This document shows, piece by piece, positions 26,806 to 38,700 of a stretch of 64,000 nucleotides of DNA (position 1 is its first letter; each line of letters starts with the position of its first letter). The notes under the pieces were generated by a model, which ran no database searches, was not told the DNA's origin, and saw only the letters and a program-made list of their open reading frames with translations. The translations under genes were made by a program, and so were the position numbers. The DNA is taken from positions 1,678,199 to 1,742,198 of the forward strand of contig NW_002060945.1 of assembly GCF_000150275.1 (NCBI RefSeq), in the 5' to 3' direction. This DNA is from Trichoplax adhaerens (lineage: Eukaryota; Placozoa; Uniplacotomia; Trichoplacea; Trichoplacidae).

Positions 26806-27411
26806 CTGTTGATATAAAAATGGGTGTCATTAATTATTTAAATTGCTGCACATATAGAACAATAGACTACGCTTTCAATACTTGCATTTTATGATTCAGT
26901 CACCTAGACTACAGGAACTTATGAGAACGTGATAATTAACAAGACACCTAATCACTGAATCATAGCAAAACACTACGGTATATACTGGTGCACAATAACC
27001 ATGTTATTATTATCCTACAAGTATTAAAAACTTTTGTTCATACGAGTACTGTATTATGTCATGAATAGTAGAATAATTTATCATAATGAACTACTGTATA
27101 ATTGAGCGCTTGTCAATTTATAATTCTTTAGCAGTGAAATACAGACCTGTATGGCATACGGTATTTGCGGCAACATTAAATTTACTAATGTTGTATTGTT
27201 TCCAATATATAGCATGTAACAGTATTAAATTTGAAATCAGTGCATTTGGACAGTCTATCCCTTTATTACAGGTAAAACAGCTATAAGTATACTCATTAAA
27301 ACGAACAATTTAATCTAAACCATTGTTAAGTGTCGATTTTCAGGAGATAAAAACTATTGTTTAGAAGTTAAAATTGCTTATTATCTAATTTTATAGATAA
27401 GATTTCGAGCC

Positions 27412-27419
27412 TATATAAA
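27412..27419 (+). promoter_or_regulatory. TATA box of the second GRL gene
   Basis: TATATAAA lies 86 bp before the start codon of copy B, at the position equivalent to the element at 22390. Shared retention in both tandem copies supports it as the core promoter. Confidence 0.5.
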
Positions 27420-27504
27420 TTGATGAAACAATAATCAGTCATTACGACCCTTCGTAAATCACTTTAACTCACACTTCTATATAGTTGCAGAAAGCGACAA
27501 CAAA

Positions 27505-29712
27505 ATGAAATCGAATAAATTTAGTAATGATATAGTTCCACTTAACATAAATGAAGATCGAAAAAATTCGGATAAAAGTGGGACTATAGCTCGTCATATT
27601 TCTACAAGATCATCCCTTGAAAATAACGTAGACACGGAAAATAGCAATAATAGATTTGGCATTGACGACGGCATCAGACCTATTACAAATTCTAACGATC
27701 CAATTATCATCGCTATTAAACCAATTTTATGCATATTAAAAGTATTTGGCATCTATTATTCGAATCGTGAACATCGAACTTCAATGTTAGCCGACTGTCA
27801 ACTAAAAAAGAAGCGATCAAGAAAGACTTTTTTCACGCCTTTACGAATTTATGGCTTGGCGGTTTGCCTTGTGCTATGGATCAATACAGGACGATTCTGG
27901 GCTAATATTTTTACATATCAAAATACATCTTGGATGCCATTTGTTATATTATACGTTCTATGGCTTTTCCAAGTAGCAGGCAATGTATCTCTTTATTATT
28001 ATATGTGCCATCGTAAGTTGCCGATACTCTTTAAGCACATTAGTAAGATACAAAGTAACGAATGTCAAGACTTTTTAGCTTGTATCGGGCGTTATACTAG
28101 AAAACGATGTATCTATTTTCTGATTCCGGCGACGATCTTTGCCTCTATTAATATCGTGTTTCCTATATTCTCTCAATTTGGTCCAATTACAGAATTGAGA
28201 GTTGTAATGGATGTGATAAATAGTCCATGGCAAAATTCTACTGTCTTTCCCTACGTGTACATATTTGCAATTCACGTCTATTGTACAATAGCATGGATCT
28301 ATCCAATGGTTCTATTTTGTTTATGCTGCTTGATAATGGCCCATAAATTCCATACCTTAACTAAACGCTTTAAAAAGGCGATTCTACGGAATAACAGCGA
28401 TATTATCCGGACTCTAGCGATTTATCGAGAACAACATCAAGCGTACTGTGTTATAACAGAATTACTTTCAGATACTTTCTCATTATTTATAGGTTACTTA
28501 TACGTTACAAACCTTGCAATAGCTTGCTTTAATTTATATCGCCTAATTTTTAACTGGAGCGTAAATGGTTTGTTAATGAACATTATACTAATAATATGGT
28601 TCATTGCTACTACTGGTATGACTATAATAATTTCATGGGTTGCTTCTATTCTTAATGCAGAGGTACAGTATAACAATATTACACTAAACAAGTAATACGA
28701 TGAAGTTTATTCTCTATTATTATTTCAATATATACGAATTCGAAGTTCGTCAAGAACGAGTACGCTTACAATACACTAAATTATCATGTTATCGATTTGT
28801 ATCTATATAATCAATACTTATAATATTGTTAAATGTATTAAACATAGAAATACAAAAACTTGAATAATGATGTAAATAGACTCGTAAAATTGTTATCTAA
28901 ATTTAGACGATTTCGACTTCCCTTTCGAAGTAACTAAGATTTATCGCTTAGTATTCCGTTACGCTAGATTTGATTTAATGGTATTTTATCGTAATAAATA
29001 TTCTTAGGCACATTCTCCAATATCAGTGTTATACTCTCTACAAACTCGAAATATTGGTAACGACGGATTAGCAGAGGTAAGCTTTTATATAGTTATCGAA
29101 ATTTCTACATAAGTAATAACATAAAATCAAGTTAAAGTATATACTGTAAACATATTACTTTATGTCGTATTGTACTATTTCGCAGTCACTCATAACATTA
29201 TCGTATGTAGCTTATCAGTAAAATTACTTTTATTTTCTATTAATTATAATAAATTGGCTATGTATAGTTAACTACGCTAATACAGCTGAAGTAAACAGAG
29301 ATAGAATAGTAACATTCTACACTCTGCAATATCTAGTGGTGAAAATTATTGATTATATCTCATCTATATTACTTACAGTATAGTATATCAATAACTTAAT
29401 ATATTTTCTATATGTACTATAGTTGGTAGCGATTTATTAACGACCGTTTGTAAATGTATAAAATCAAATAAGTAATATTTCTTTCAAGCTAATCTACTAA
29501 AATTCAATTTTCTGCAGTTGCTCCTATTTGAGTCTCGCCTTCTGGGAGAACCCATTGGTATCAGCGTTGTTGGAATGTTTGTGATAACAAGATCTTTGAT
29601 TTTAACGGTAGGTATTACAGATAATTCTTTAGATGTATTATTACAACTAACTAGATACATTTTTCAGATCTCTATTTACAATTCTTTCTCGTTACTATTT
29701 ATATTTTTATAA
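27505..29712 (+). CDS. gustatory-receptor-like (GRL) seven-helix membrane protein, copy B
   Basis: This is the tandem paralogue of copy A, with exons 27505-28662, 29008-29076, 29518-29607 and 29668-29712, all in phase 0, giving 453 residues. It has the same seven-helix plan. The N-terminal ~140 residues differ from copy A at many positions and are eleven codons shorter in the loop before helix 1. From NTSWMPFV to the end of exon 2 the protein is identical except for a few residues (Lys to Ile after VTNLA, Thr to Ile in helix 6). Exon 3 has diverged again (FESRLLGEPIGISVVGMFV). Both copies appear intact and expressible. Confidence 0.8.
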
Positions 29713-30304
29713 TCGGCGAGATATCGCAGCTTAAATCTATAGTATGTAAAGAACTCACGAGGTTACTTGCCGTACTTACCCATTAACCCGTTATAGTTTC
29801 TTTATTGATAAATATGTTGGATTTAGTTATCTTTACTGTGGCAGCTATCTTATATAGCTATTAATATACAGCACAGATTACAGCTAATATTGATATTAAT
29901 TAATTAATTATACTACACTTCGACCTTAATCTAAACATTAAAGAAGACTCATTACTTACATTCAGTTATACTATTATCTAATAAAGCAGTTTTAAGATTG
30001 TTGCATTAAAGCTCAGTATACGCGTATATGTACTATTGTACATATAAAAATATAATAGCGCGTGAATGACAGACAATATTACCAACATATCAAGTATACA
30101 GTATACGATATGTTAAATCGGCTGGGCTATCTATCTTTCTAGATTCGCATGATTATACTGTCGATTATCACTTATTAGAATAACGTAAAATGAATGATAT
30201 ATGTAATTAATTAGTTGTTAAACTACTAGGTCTTCTGTAACTGTAGTCTATATCTTTACAGATGTCTTTGATAACGCGATAGTAATCTTTATTTTATATT
30301 TTAT

Positions 30305-30508
30305 TTTTTCTAAAGTTGCTAGGTATTTTTGTTACCTACTTCTTTCTTTTAGCGCAGCTACATGGAAAGGCTTAAACGAATTAAGATTCTCGTGAGCACT
30401 TACAAAGGGTTTACAATTTCTGAAGTTACAGTTACGAGGAAAAAATACTGTTACTACTTAAGACGAAAACAAGTTTATATCAACTCATTAATAAACTATT
30501 TAGATGGT
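30305..30508 (+). other. highly conserved block downstream of GRL copy B
   Basis: Equivalent of 25321-25523. It begins ATTTTTTCTAAAGTTGC and runs through GTTACAGTTACGAGG. It differs by one inserted A in a poly-A run and one C/T change, while flanking sequence between the copies differs at many positions. Confidence 0.55.
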
Positions 30509-31727
30509 TATTATATTAATTAATTACTTAAGGATTATCACTAAACCTATCTTAATTTTATCGTAATAGCGTATTTTATATAAACTATACTATACGTATA
30601 TCTTTAAGCTATACTCTGTTTACACGACGTATATTTTAAAAGTCGCTTTAAATAATTAAAATTTAGAACATAATTTTTTGTCCCAAATTTGAATATCAAG
30701 CAATATTCTATTGTTTGTAGTTGTTTTACTGAGCCTTAAATAGTTTCAGGTACTATCATGGAAATTGTAATGCAACAACTAGCTCGTCTTTACAGTTTAC
30801 TTTTACAGGTTATCTTGATATCTAAACTTTAAATAATATGATATTTCTATAGCGCATCGGAATTAATCTTTATGTTCTATACGGCTAAATATAAATTAGA
30901 CTCTGTTAGCTGATATTTTCACTACTACATACCCCTGAACACTTGTACATTGCTTTAGATCTTCTTATAGAATGAAATCTAATTTATCCTTCACTATAGT
31001 AACTTCTTTGAGAATATTAAAGTCACTTCTGGAGATTAATAGTGTGACTACTTTTCGCGATTTGATATTAGACATTATGATGTACGGTATTAGCGTAATA
31101 CTAAATATATTGTAGATAAATATAGGATATCTTGCTAACATCTATCAGATTTCTGTTAAGATATTAGTTGCTACTGCATATCACGATTAAAAAGCAGTAC
31201 TTGTATTTACTATAATCTAATGTTACATAGTATTACAATTTATGCAACACCAATACCGACTTAATATAATAAATCGAAAATTTAGCATCATCGTATAGTA
31301 TCGATTTCTAACAGGGTACAGTAGATTAAATTATCTAGCGAATGTATGGTGAAAAGATGACATGAGCTTTCTTTTCTACTCTGTAAGAGTGCAGTGATCG
31401 ACTGTGCCTGTTCTATCGTTTAATCCTGCGCATCCAGCGACTAAATACTACCTTGAAGTAAAGGGTTAGGTCATGATTGGAGTTTTAGCGCTACTATCAT
31501 GAAAATAGTTTTACTATGTTACGAATAATAGGATGAAAATTCATGAAAGCGTAATATATTACTATAAGACGACGTTCATATTTTAGCAGAATTAAATACA
31601 GTATTATGTGACGTAAAGCTAAATTATACATAATTTTTATTCCAAGAAAACCAATCGTTTTTTAAGTAAGAATTTATTAATCACGTCATTAGGTTAAAAT
31701 TAATAACAGTTCTTGCTGGCATACAAT

Positions 31728-32429
31728 TTATCCACGAGAATACTTTCCCCATAAATGGAGTAAGAAAATAGCAACAATGTATATGATACTCATGACTAAA
31801 ACTGGCACAGGCTCTCTGTTGATATAAAAAAGAGTGACACAAATTATTTAGTTGTTGCACGAGTAGAATAAGAAACTACGCTACCGATAGTATGATCAAA
31901 GGATCACTTAGCAATATCTATTCAGACTTACACTTTAAATCCTGGAGAATCTTCCGTGAAAAATCTCCACGATGTCGCTGCACCTGCAGAACCAACTCTT
32001 GGAGCAGCACCGCCGGCACCACCACCGGTAGGTTTTCTTTTTGAAAATACAAACGTAAATATTTACGTCATTATATACATGTATATACATCTACAAAAGA
32101 TCGAGGCTGTTAACAGTCGTTTCACATCATAACAGCTACTACTACTATACTACTGCACATACAATTTTTGATAAGTCAACGAAACCGTGTAGGGCTTCAA
32201 AATCACAACTTCAATAAATCTAGATCTGATTTAAACTCGCATATTGTCATGTACGCTTATCTAGCAGCATGTGTATGAAATAATAGTGGCAAATTGATAC
32301 TATCAAAAGGCGTATAAAATCTTGTAACTCAGAATACCTTTGGCGTACTCCACTTGCACCCTTGACCGGTGACTTTCCACCAGCAGCAGCTCTCCCAGAC
32401 CCAACGGAAGTAGAAGAAGGCGAAGTAGG
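31728..32429 (-). CDS. SEC61B: SEC61 beta, beta subunit of the ER protein translocon
   Basis: Three exons join in phase on the minus strand: 32338-32429, 31932-32036 and 31728-31815 (stop TAA). They give 94 residues; with the initiator Met this is 95, against 96 in human. The N-terminal cytosolic part is Gly/Ser/Ala-rich and contains VRQRKPTGGG, the conserved [13 protein letters not shown] precedes the membrane, and the tail anchor [19 protein letters not shown] ends WGKYSRG. The protein is a tail-anchored component of the Sec61 channel in the ER membrane. The start codon must be in an upstream exon ending in phase 0; the best candidate is an ATG directly followed by gtaaga at 33650-33648. 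Exon 3 lies inside the repeat shared with the GRL array. The gene is divergent to ERP44. Confidence 0.93.
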
Positions 32430-33007
32430 CTGAAATAGATTGAAGAGTTTGTTATAAAGTGTGAAGATTGCAGTTATCATAGTCAATAACGTCTATGTTA
32501 TATCTATACCAGTAGAAAATAATTGTAGTGTCAGGTTTAAGCGTTTTGCATACTGTGCGAAATGTAGACTCCGTGACTGTACTGATTAGTCTTCAATCTC
32601 AAAGGTAACAATTGTATACTACCGCATTGATGGAAAGTTTACGCTGTCGCTTTATAGTCAGGGGTCTGCCATGGCATTGGAAGTAAAAATGCTAATTCAT
32701 TTAGGTATAGTATAAGCCCAATCATGAATATGAGTGTCGTTGACGTTGATCGAATTGTGGAAGGGGAGAATGGTATATAATACAGTGTATAAACATATAT
32801 AATGGTATGCGCGTACAGTACAGTATATAGGGTACTATAAACAGTATGTAAGCGTATATACCATTTCACGACCGGTTGACTGCAGATAAATTTTAGGAAA
32901 ATTCTAACCAGGAACTTTAACATTACTAACAAACGAATAGCAGTCATGGGAAACTGAAAATTACACCGATTACCATTTGTAGATATAAAATAATAGATTA
33001 TTATGGG
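32430..33007. other. presumed first intron of SEC61B
   Basis: If the ATG-only first exon near 33650 is right, this is SEC61B intron sequence. It contains a short GTAC-containing run near 32812-32826 and no supportable exon. Confidence 0.4.
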
Positions 33008-33430
33008 TGATGGTTGGCACGCGAAAATTTTTAAAGCGATCCGAATGATCAAAGCCAAGCAAAACTTTGAAAGCTTCTATTGCAAGTCATCCTGTAGTGC
33101 GGTGTAAGCAAATTGAAGACATGTTAAGCTGATTTTCCATAGTGAAGTGGCATCGATTGGAAATGGATGATGTAAGATTCAAAGCAATTTGAATCCTACA
33201 TGGGTAGCAAGAGTCTGTTGATGGTCGGCAAGCGTCAATTTTTAAAGCGATCAGAATGATGAAAGTCAAACAAAACTTTGAAAGCTTCTATTGCAAGTCC
33301 TCCTGTAGTACGGTGTAAGCAAATTGAAGACATGTTAAGCTGATATTTCCATAGTGAAATGGCATCGATTGGAAATGAATGATGTAAGATTCAAAGCAAT
33401 TTGAATCCTACATGGGTAACAAGAGTCTGT
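33008..33430. repeat. direct tandem duplication, unit about 211 bp
   Basis: Two adjacent copies (about 33008-33218 and 33219-33430) share long identical runs such as TTTTTAAAGCGATC, AGACATGTTAAGCTGAT and AATCCTACATGGGTA. Differences are scattered substitutions plus single-base indels. Short minus-strand frames that repeat across the copies follow from the duplication and need not be coding. Confidence 0.85.
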
Positions 33431-33647
33431 TGATGGTTGATAGTAAAACGATTTTGCATTGCTTTGGTACAATTTCAAATGTTGAATGACGATTGTTTGA
33501 AAAGTGGTTATCCCCATTCAGTACGCTAACTTGGGGTTAGGGTCACTTTTCAATAGTACATTCGAATGGAGAAATTCAATGCAATCATCCATCTATTGCA
33601 TCAAGAGATTCTATTCGTTTTCATACGTCTAATGAAGGAAATCTTAC

Positions 33648-33650
33648 CAT
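33648..33650 (-). other. SEC61B: candidate ATG-only first coding exon of SEC61B
   Basis: On the minus strand ATG is followed at once by gtaaga, a good donor, giving a phase-0 junction that would produce [11 protein letters not shown], close to the start of SEC61B proteins. Two weaker ATG|gt sites (near 32858 and 32968) are alternatives. Confidence 0.35.
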
Positions 33651-35763
33651 AGTTTTAATTTGGATATTTTACAAGAGAGAAAAAAGTTTTGCTGTCTTCA
33701 ATTGGGATCCTATCGATCAGTGAGAGTACTTTGACTTCAGTAGTCTACGTTACGCTGGCACGCGCAGAGAACGCTCTTCTGTAGGCTTGTTTTCGTTGAT
33801 TTGCATGGGACAGTATTGCGCACGCGTGGTTGGAGGAAATTGCCCCATGGTGCACGCGCAGTGCAACAGTATCTGTACAGTACACGCTACAGTAGTGTGT
33901 ACCGTACTCTACACTGTACAGTACTATACAGTACAAGACGTGCAGAGTTAGGCTGAAGATGACTGCTTTCCATCGGACAGGTTGGTTTGCCTTAGTAAAC
34001 TATGCAAGTTGAACAATTTCAAAATGGAAGCCTAAGCGTAATCATCCTCTACAGTACAGTACTGTACAGTATGTTGTGTTCAGGAACTACTAAAAGAAAA
34101 GGAGAGGGACCTTTTCTTCCAGTAGTTGCGGTGGTTTGTTGATCAGGTGTATTACTAGACTAATTATTCCCATGCAGTCGAACATAGCAGACCGATTGCA
34201 TTTCAATTTTATTTTCTACTCGATCTCTCAGGTTATGGACTGAAACATTTCAAGCGATACCACTTGTAATTCTTGAAGATATCGAGTCTAAAATGCAATG
34301 CAATCTGTAATCACCTACTCTAGTAAAAAAGCGATGTTGACATTAGAAAGGAAGCATCCTCCATGCTAGAGTAGGCCATGTTTTACGTGTAAGCATTTGA
34401 TTCGCTGCTGACGTCTCTATACAGTATGACAGCATTTGTGCATTGTCATCAATCAGTACTGTACCCAGTGTACAGTACTTTCGTGTACTGTACACTGTAG
34501 TGTTCATTGTGCTACTGTACTGTACTGTACTGTACTGTACTGTAGAATTTGCACTGTACAGTACAGTGTACAGTACAGATTCTGTTCTGTAAAGCTTTGA
34601 CCGTAACGACGGCTGTTCAAGTTACAGTGTACAGTACTGTACAGTAGCAGCTACAGTATTATGTCGACGTGTACAGTACTGTACCACTGTAGACTCATAC
34701 AGTACAGTACTGTACAGTGTACAGTAGACTACATACTGTACAGTAGACCATGAACTACTGTACAGTACGGTACTGTACTAAAAGTCGAAAAGAAGACCTT
34801 TTGGTAGGGGTACTGGATACTGTACACAGTAGTTACCCCAAAACAAGAAATCACATTTCATTGGCCAAAACAACAGTGTCATTACACTGCTGTACTGTAG
34901 TACGCACTTTTCCACCGTACACGATGAGAAAATAGCCGCTACAATTAGTGCTATACTGTACACTGTGGGATACGGATACTTAATTTGGGCCAATGAGATG
35001 CAATTTGTTGTTTTTTGATCACTACTATACAGTATACACTCTTTCAATAGTCCATGTCTTCCACTTTTTATACAGTACTCAGTGAGTGTACACACTGCCA
35101 TCAATGGACTACTACAGTAGATACTATAGTATACCGGTATACTGTACACTGTACTGTACAGTACTGTAGTACTGTATCTAGTAGTCCATAGTACAGTACA
35201 GTACAGTACTGTACACTGTACAGTACACAGTATACTGTACAGTACACAGTATACTGTACAGTACATAGTCCACAAAATAAACCATCAAAATACTGTACAG
35301 TACTGTACAGTAGATACTACAGTACTGTATACCGGTATACTGTACACTGTACTGTACAGCAGTATCTAGTAGTCCATGGTGCACTGCTGTACAGTATAAT
35401 AAATACTGCAAAAAATAAACCATCAAAATACAGTATGCGGTGATTTACAGTACACGTACTGTACTGTATCTGAAAAGAAATTCTACCCACTGTACTGTAC
35501 TGTACTGTACTGGACACATTGGTCATTGACTGGAGTTGATGATCGCTGCAGGTATCGCATTGTACTGTTTAGAGCACTGGTGGAGAAGCTTCAGCTATCG
35601 TACCGTACCGGACCGAACTAGTGCAAGTATTCCTTAATTAGAATTCGTAAAGGACCATCAAGAGAACGTTGAATCGATCGATCTGCTTGCTATTTGTCCA
35701 TCGACTCCTTCTTCAAGCTGTCTGTCTACCAGATTCGTATGGTTTGAAATTAGCCCAGGGAAA
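33651..35763. repeat. ERP44: GTAC-W pentamer repeat cluster 2 in the SEC61B/ERP44 divergent region
   Basis: The interval between the divergent SEC61B and ERP44 genes is dominated by GTACA/GTACT pentamers, densest at 33870-33935, 34050-34075, 34455-34765 and 35100-35515. It includes the pure run CTGTACTGTACTGTACTGTA near 34515. A duplicated block of about 130-190 bp (about 35113-35290 and 35305-35430) has a palindromic centre, TATACCGGTATA. Open frames here are rich in Tyr/Cys/Thr/Val because of the repeat and are not credible genes. Confidence 0.75.
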
Positions 35764-38700
35764 ATGCGATACCTTTCCTTACTTTTGGCATTGATGGTAG
35801 GATTATACATTCTTTTTATACTGGATAATTTCTAAAATAGCTTATCAATCAGTTCAAACCCGACCTTTCTCAGGTCTACCTGCAAGACTGAAACACTGTG
35901 TCTTTGAAAATTTCACTGACGTATTTTCACTTCACTCAGTCAAGATAGATGATACTTATTTCACTGTCCTTTAATCGATGTAGAGATACATAAAATGCCT
36001 TGAAGAAGACTTAATGTTGAATCATGAAAGTAAAATGAAGACTATTTGTGATAGGAAATTTTCCACAGTCATTTCTTGTTTGATCTCGATCATTGTTTTC
36101 AATTGAGCCAAATTGAAACGAAACAGGATAGTGCACAAACGGTTGAGTCGCTTTACTCTGTACTATTGCAATATTCCTTTCAAGGTTAAAGCCGATACGA
36201 TTTCAAATCAATCCTTGATTGATATCATATTAAAACTGCGTTGTTCGTTGAATTCGCTCGGCTATCAAGCTTTGTACCCACAAGAAGGCATACAGTAACT
36301 TTGCACTGACTATATTCCCAGCGATAGAGCTGTGGACAACAATAATATCTCAATACGGTATAGAAAATGCTACAGCTTCAAGTAGAGATAGTCGATCAAG
36401 CAGACCTGCATTCAAACACGACCAACTTTCATCCGCTATGTTTCCAGGCTTGATGACAGTAATTGTATAAATAAATCCAACAGACTGACGTAAATTGGCG
36501 CTTATTTATACTGCTACTATTTATAAGCGCAACTTGATTCAACGAGTTAAGCATCAAAGTACTATCCAACTCATTGCTATATCACCAATACACATCTTCC
36601 ACAGTACAGTATAGACTATCTCTAAATACATAGTAACCTCCATCATGTTATGCTAGCCTACAGTGCTGCATCTTAATACGACAATAGCACCACGTATTCA
36701 TTATATCTAAATGGACGCGTATATTTAGATATACATGTCCAATTAGTTATACTATGACTACACAACGACACATCAATTATAATTACATATAGCGTATATA
36801 GATTTCAATAATGTTATGCAACACATGGATTAACAGAGAGTATCCCATTGATTAGCTGATACTCGCTCAAAATTGACTCGGTTGAAGTATTGAATGCTTA
36901 GAGGACTGCTATATAAGAAAATAAAGAGTATCGTCTTACATGCTCGTGCAATCCACAACTAAGACACAATAATATAAATATTTTCATTCAGTAGACCTCT
37001 CATCATGTCTAGATTGCAAAATGGATATCCATTAATTTATACTCGGATAAAAGTGAGCATTTAATTAAAGACTAGCTTTCTAGAATTGTTCTGTCTAGAC
37101 ATACTGTGTATTACAATTAGAAATTAGAAATGATGAGCGACTTGGACAACCGAGATGTAAATCTGAGAGAAAGCTTGATCAGCATTGCAATAATATTGTT
37201 ATGAAGTAACAGAATAATAAGTACTATAGGTAATGGAATACCTATAAAAAAGTGATCTATTCGATGTTGGCGTAATTATTTCTATTATACGAGTTTATTC
37301 CTGTGTTTCCACTGTACTATCGCTGAAATTACCAGTTGTCCTACTGGAGATTAATCCAACGCCACTAATTTAAAGTTTACTCTGCGAGATCGATATTGGC
37401 GTGGCACAGGCGTATGCGTATTTTTATCGACTTGGAGAACAGTACTATTACGTTCGCTGACAAACACTTTCACTGCCTAGTTCAGCGCTTTAAAATCAGT
37501 TAGAAATAAAGCTGATATGTAAAATTAAAAATTGTGTTACTTCTTACAGGATGATCTTGCACCTGATTAATTGTTGAAGGATAGCAGTATGAAGTGTTAA
37601 AGTGGAGTAGTTTTGTTATTCGCTTGCTCATAACAGCTATGTTGAGATAGGGTATCTTTTGTGTTAAGCATTATCAGTTATACCCAATAATTTTATACTT
37701 TCACAGTCACTAACAACGTACTACTGTATTTAAGCTTAGTAAATACAATTAAACCAGATTATATATTTTCTGGTGCGGTGAAAGTAATGCATGAATAATA
37801 CTAAGCGGATGATTTTTATACCTACTCCTGATTGACGCTAACGCTTTTAATGAATCATCAAACGGCCCTCGATTTCGTGATTGATGTAGTGATTAGAGTA
37901 TTTCTATCATTAAAATACATGTATATTTCCTAGCTACCGATCATCGCTTTTCACCTAATTAATTACGTTCAATAAATATGAAATAAAATCTTAACAATGC
38001 ATGCACATGTATGCAGTGTTAGTTGTAACTTTTAAAAATTGACTACAAATTGTACTAGACTGTAGACTATAACGATCGCTAATCTCTAGCAGGCTTTATT
38101 ACAAATTCGTTACAATATCATAGCAGATCCTAAGTTTTATTGATATTATCTTTTCGTCTTACAGAAGATAATCGGTATTATACAGTTACAGTTTCATGTA
38201 GCGTACATCAAAATGATTAAATGCCCCGCAAACCCGAAATTTGAAATTTTTGTACCTGTAGATAGTGTCCGTGCCTTCGTTACAGATTATTAGGTGATGA
38301 CAATCATGGCAATACTCTTTATGTTCCAATCACCTGGGTATAAATTATTGGCACAGTTATAGTATTAGCATACTGTAACTTTAATCTTCAATTCAGTCTT
38401 ACTATTTCTTGACTTATATAACTGCGGAAATGTTGCAACACTTTCTGTACAATACAATAAACAATTGCTTTTCGTACAACAATTCATTTATTAAAATACA
38501 TTTTTTGTTGATTATTATTTTAGTGTGTATGTCTATTCGAAGAATCTGATGCGGGCGCCATTGATTTAACTGAGCAAAATTTCGATGCTGAACTAGGTAT
38601 TATATCTGCTATGTAATTTCAGTATTATACGTACCGTGTACGTATGCTGGCATTTTTTTCGCCAGTGTAGCGCTAATTACTATTGGACTGATATGTGCGT

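Larger units (their letters stand above)
21650..31880. repeat. two ~5 kb tandem units, each with a GRL gene and a SEC61B last-exon copy, plus a third partial boundary
   Basis: The sequence from about 21.65 to 26.6 kb recurs from about 26.6 to 31.6 kb, and the first ~270 bp of the unit recurs again at 31.61-31.88 kb. Offsets between copies are 4970-5003 bp. Similarity is roughly 85% by eye in many places, but nearly complete across 22951-24284 / 27921-29256. The repeated boundary contains the terminal exon of SEC61B, intact only in the rightmost copy. Unequal exchange is the natural origin. Confidence 0.85.

Noticed and set aside
33087-33517. Two similar minus-strand frames as a duplicated small gene
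   Set aside because: The similarity is explained by the 211-bp tandem duplication; indels between copies ignore codon phase.
34778-35526. Long minus-strand frames rich in Tyr, Cys, Thr and Val
   Set aside because: They arise from the GTAC pentamer repeat, which lacks stops in several frames; no domain and no splice structure.
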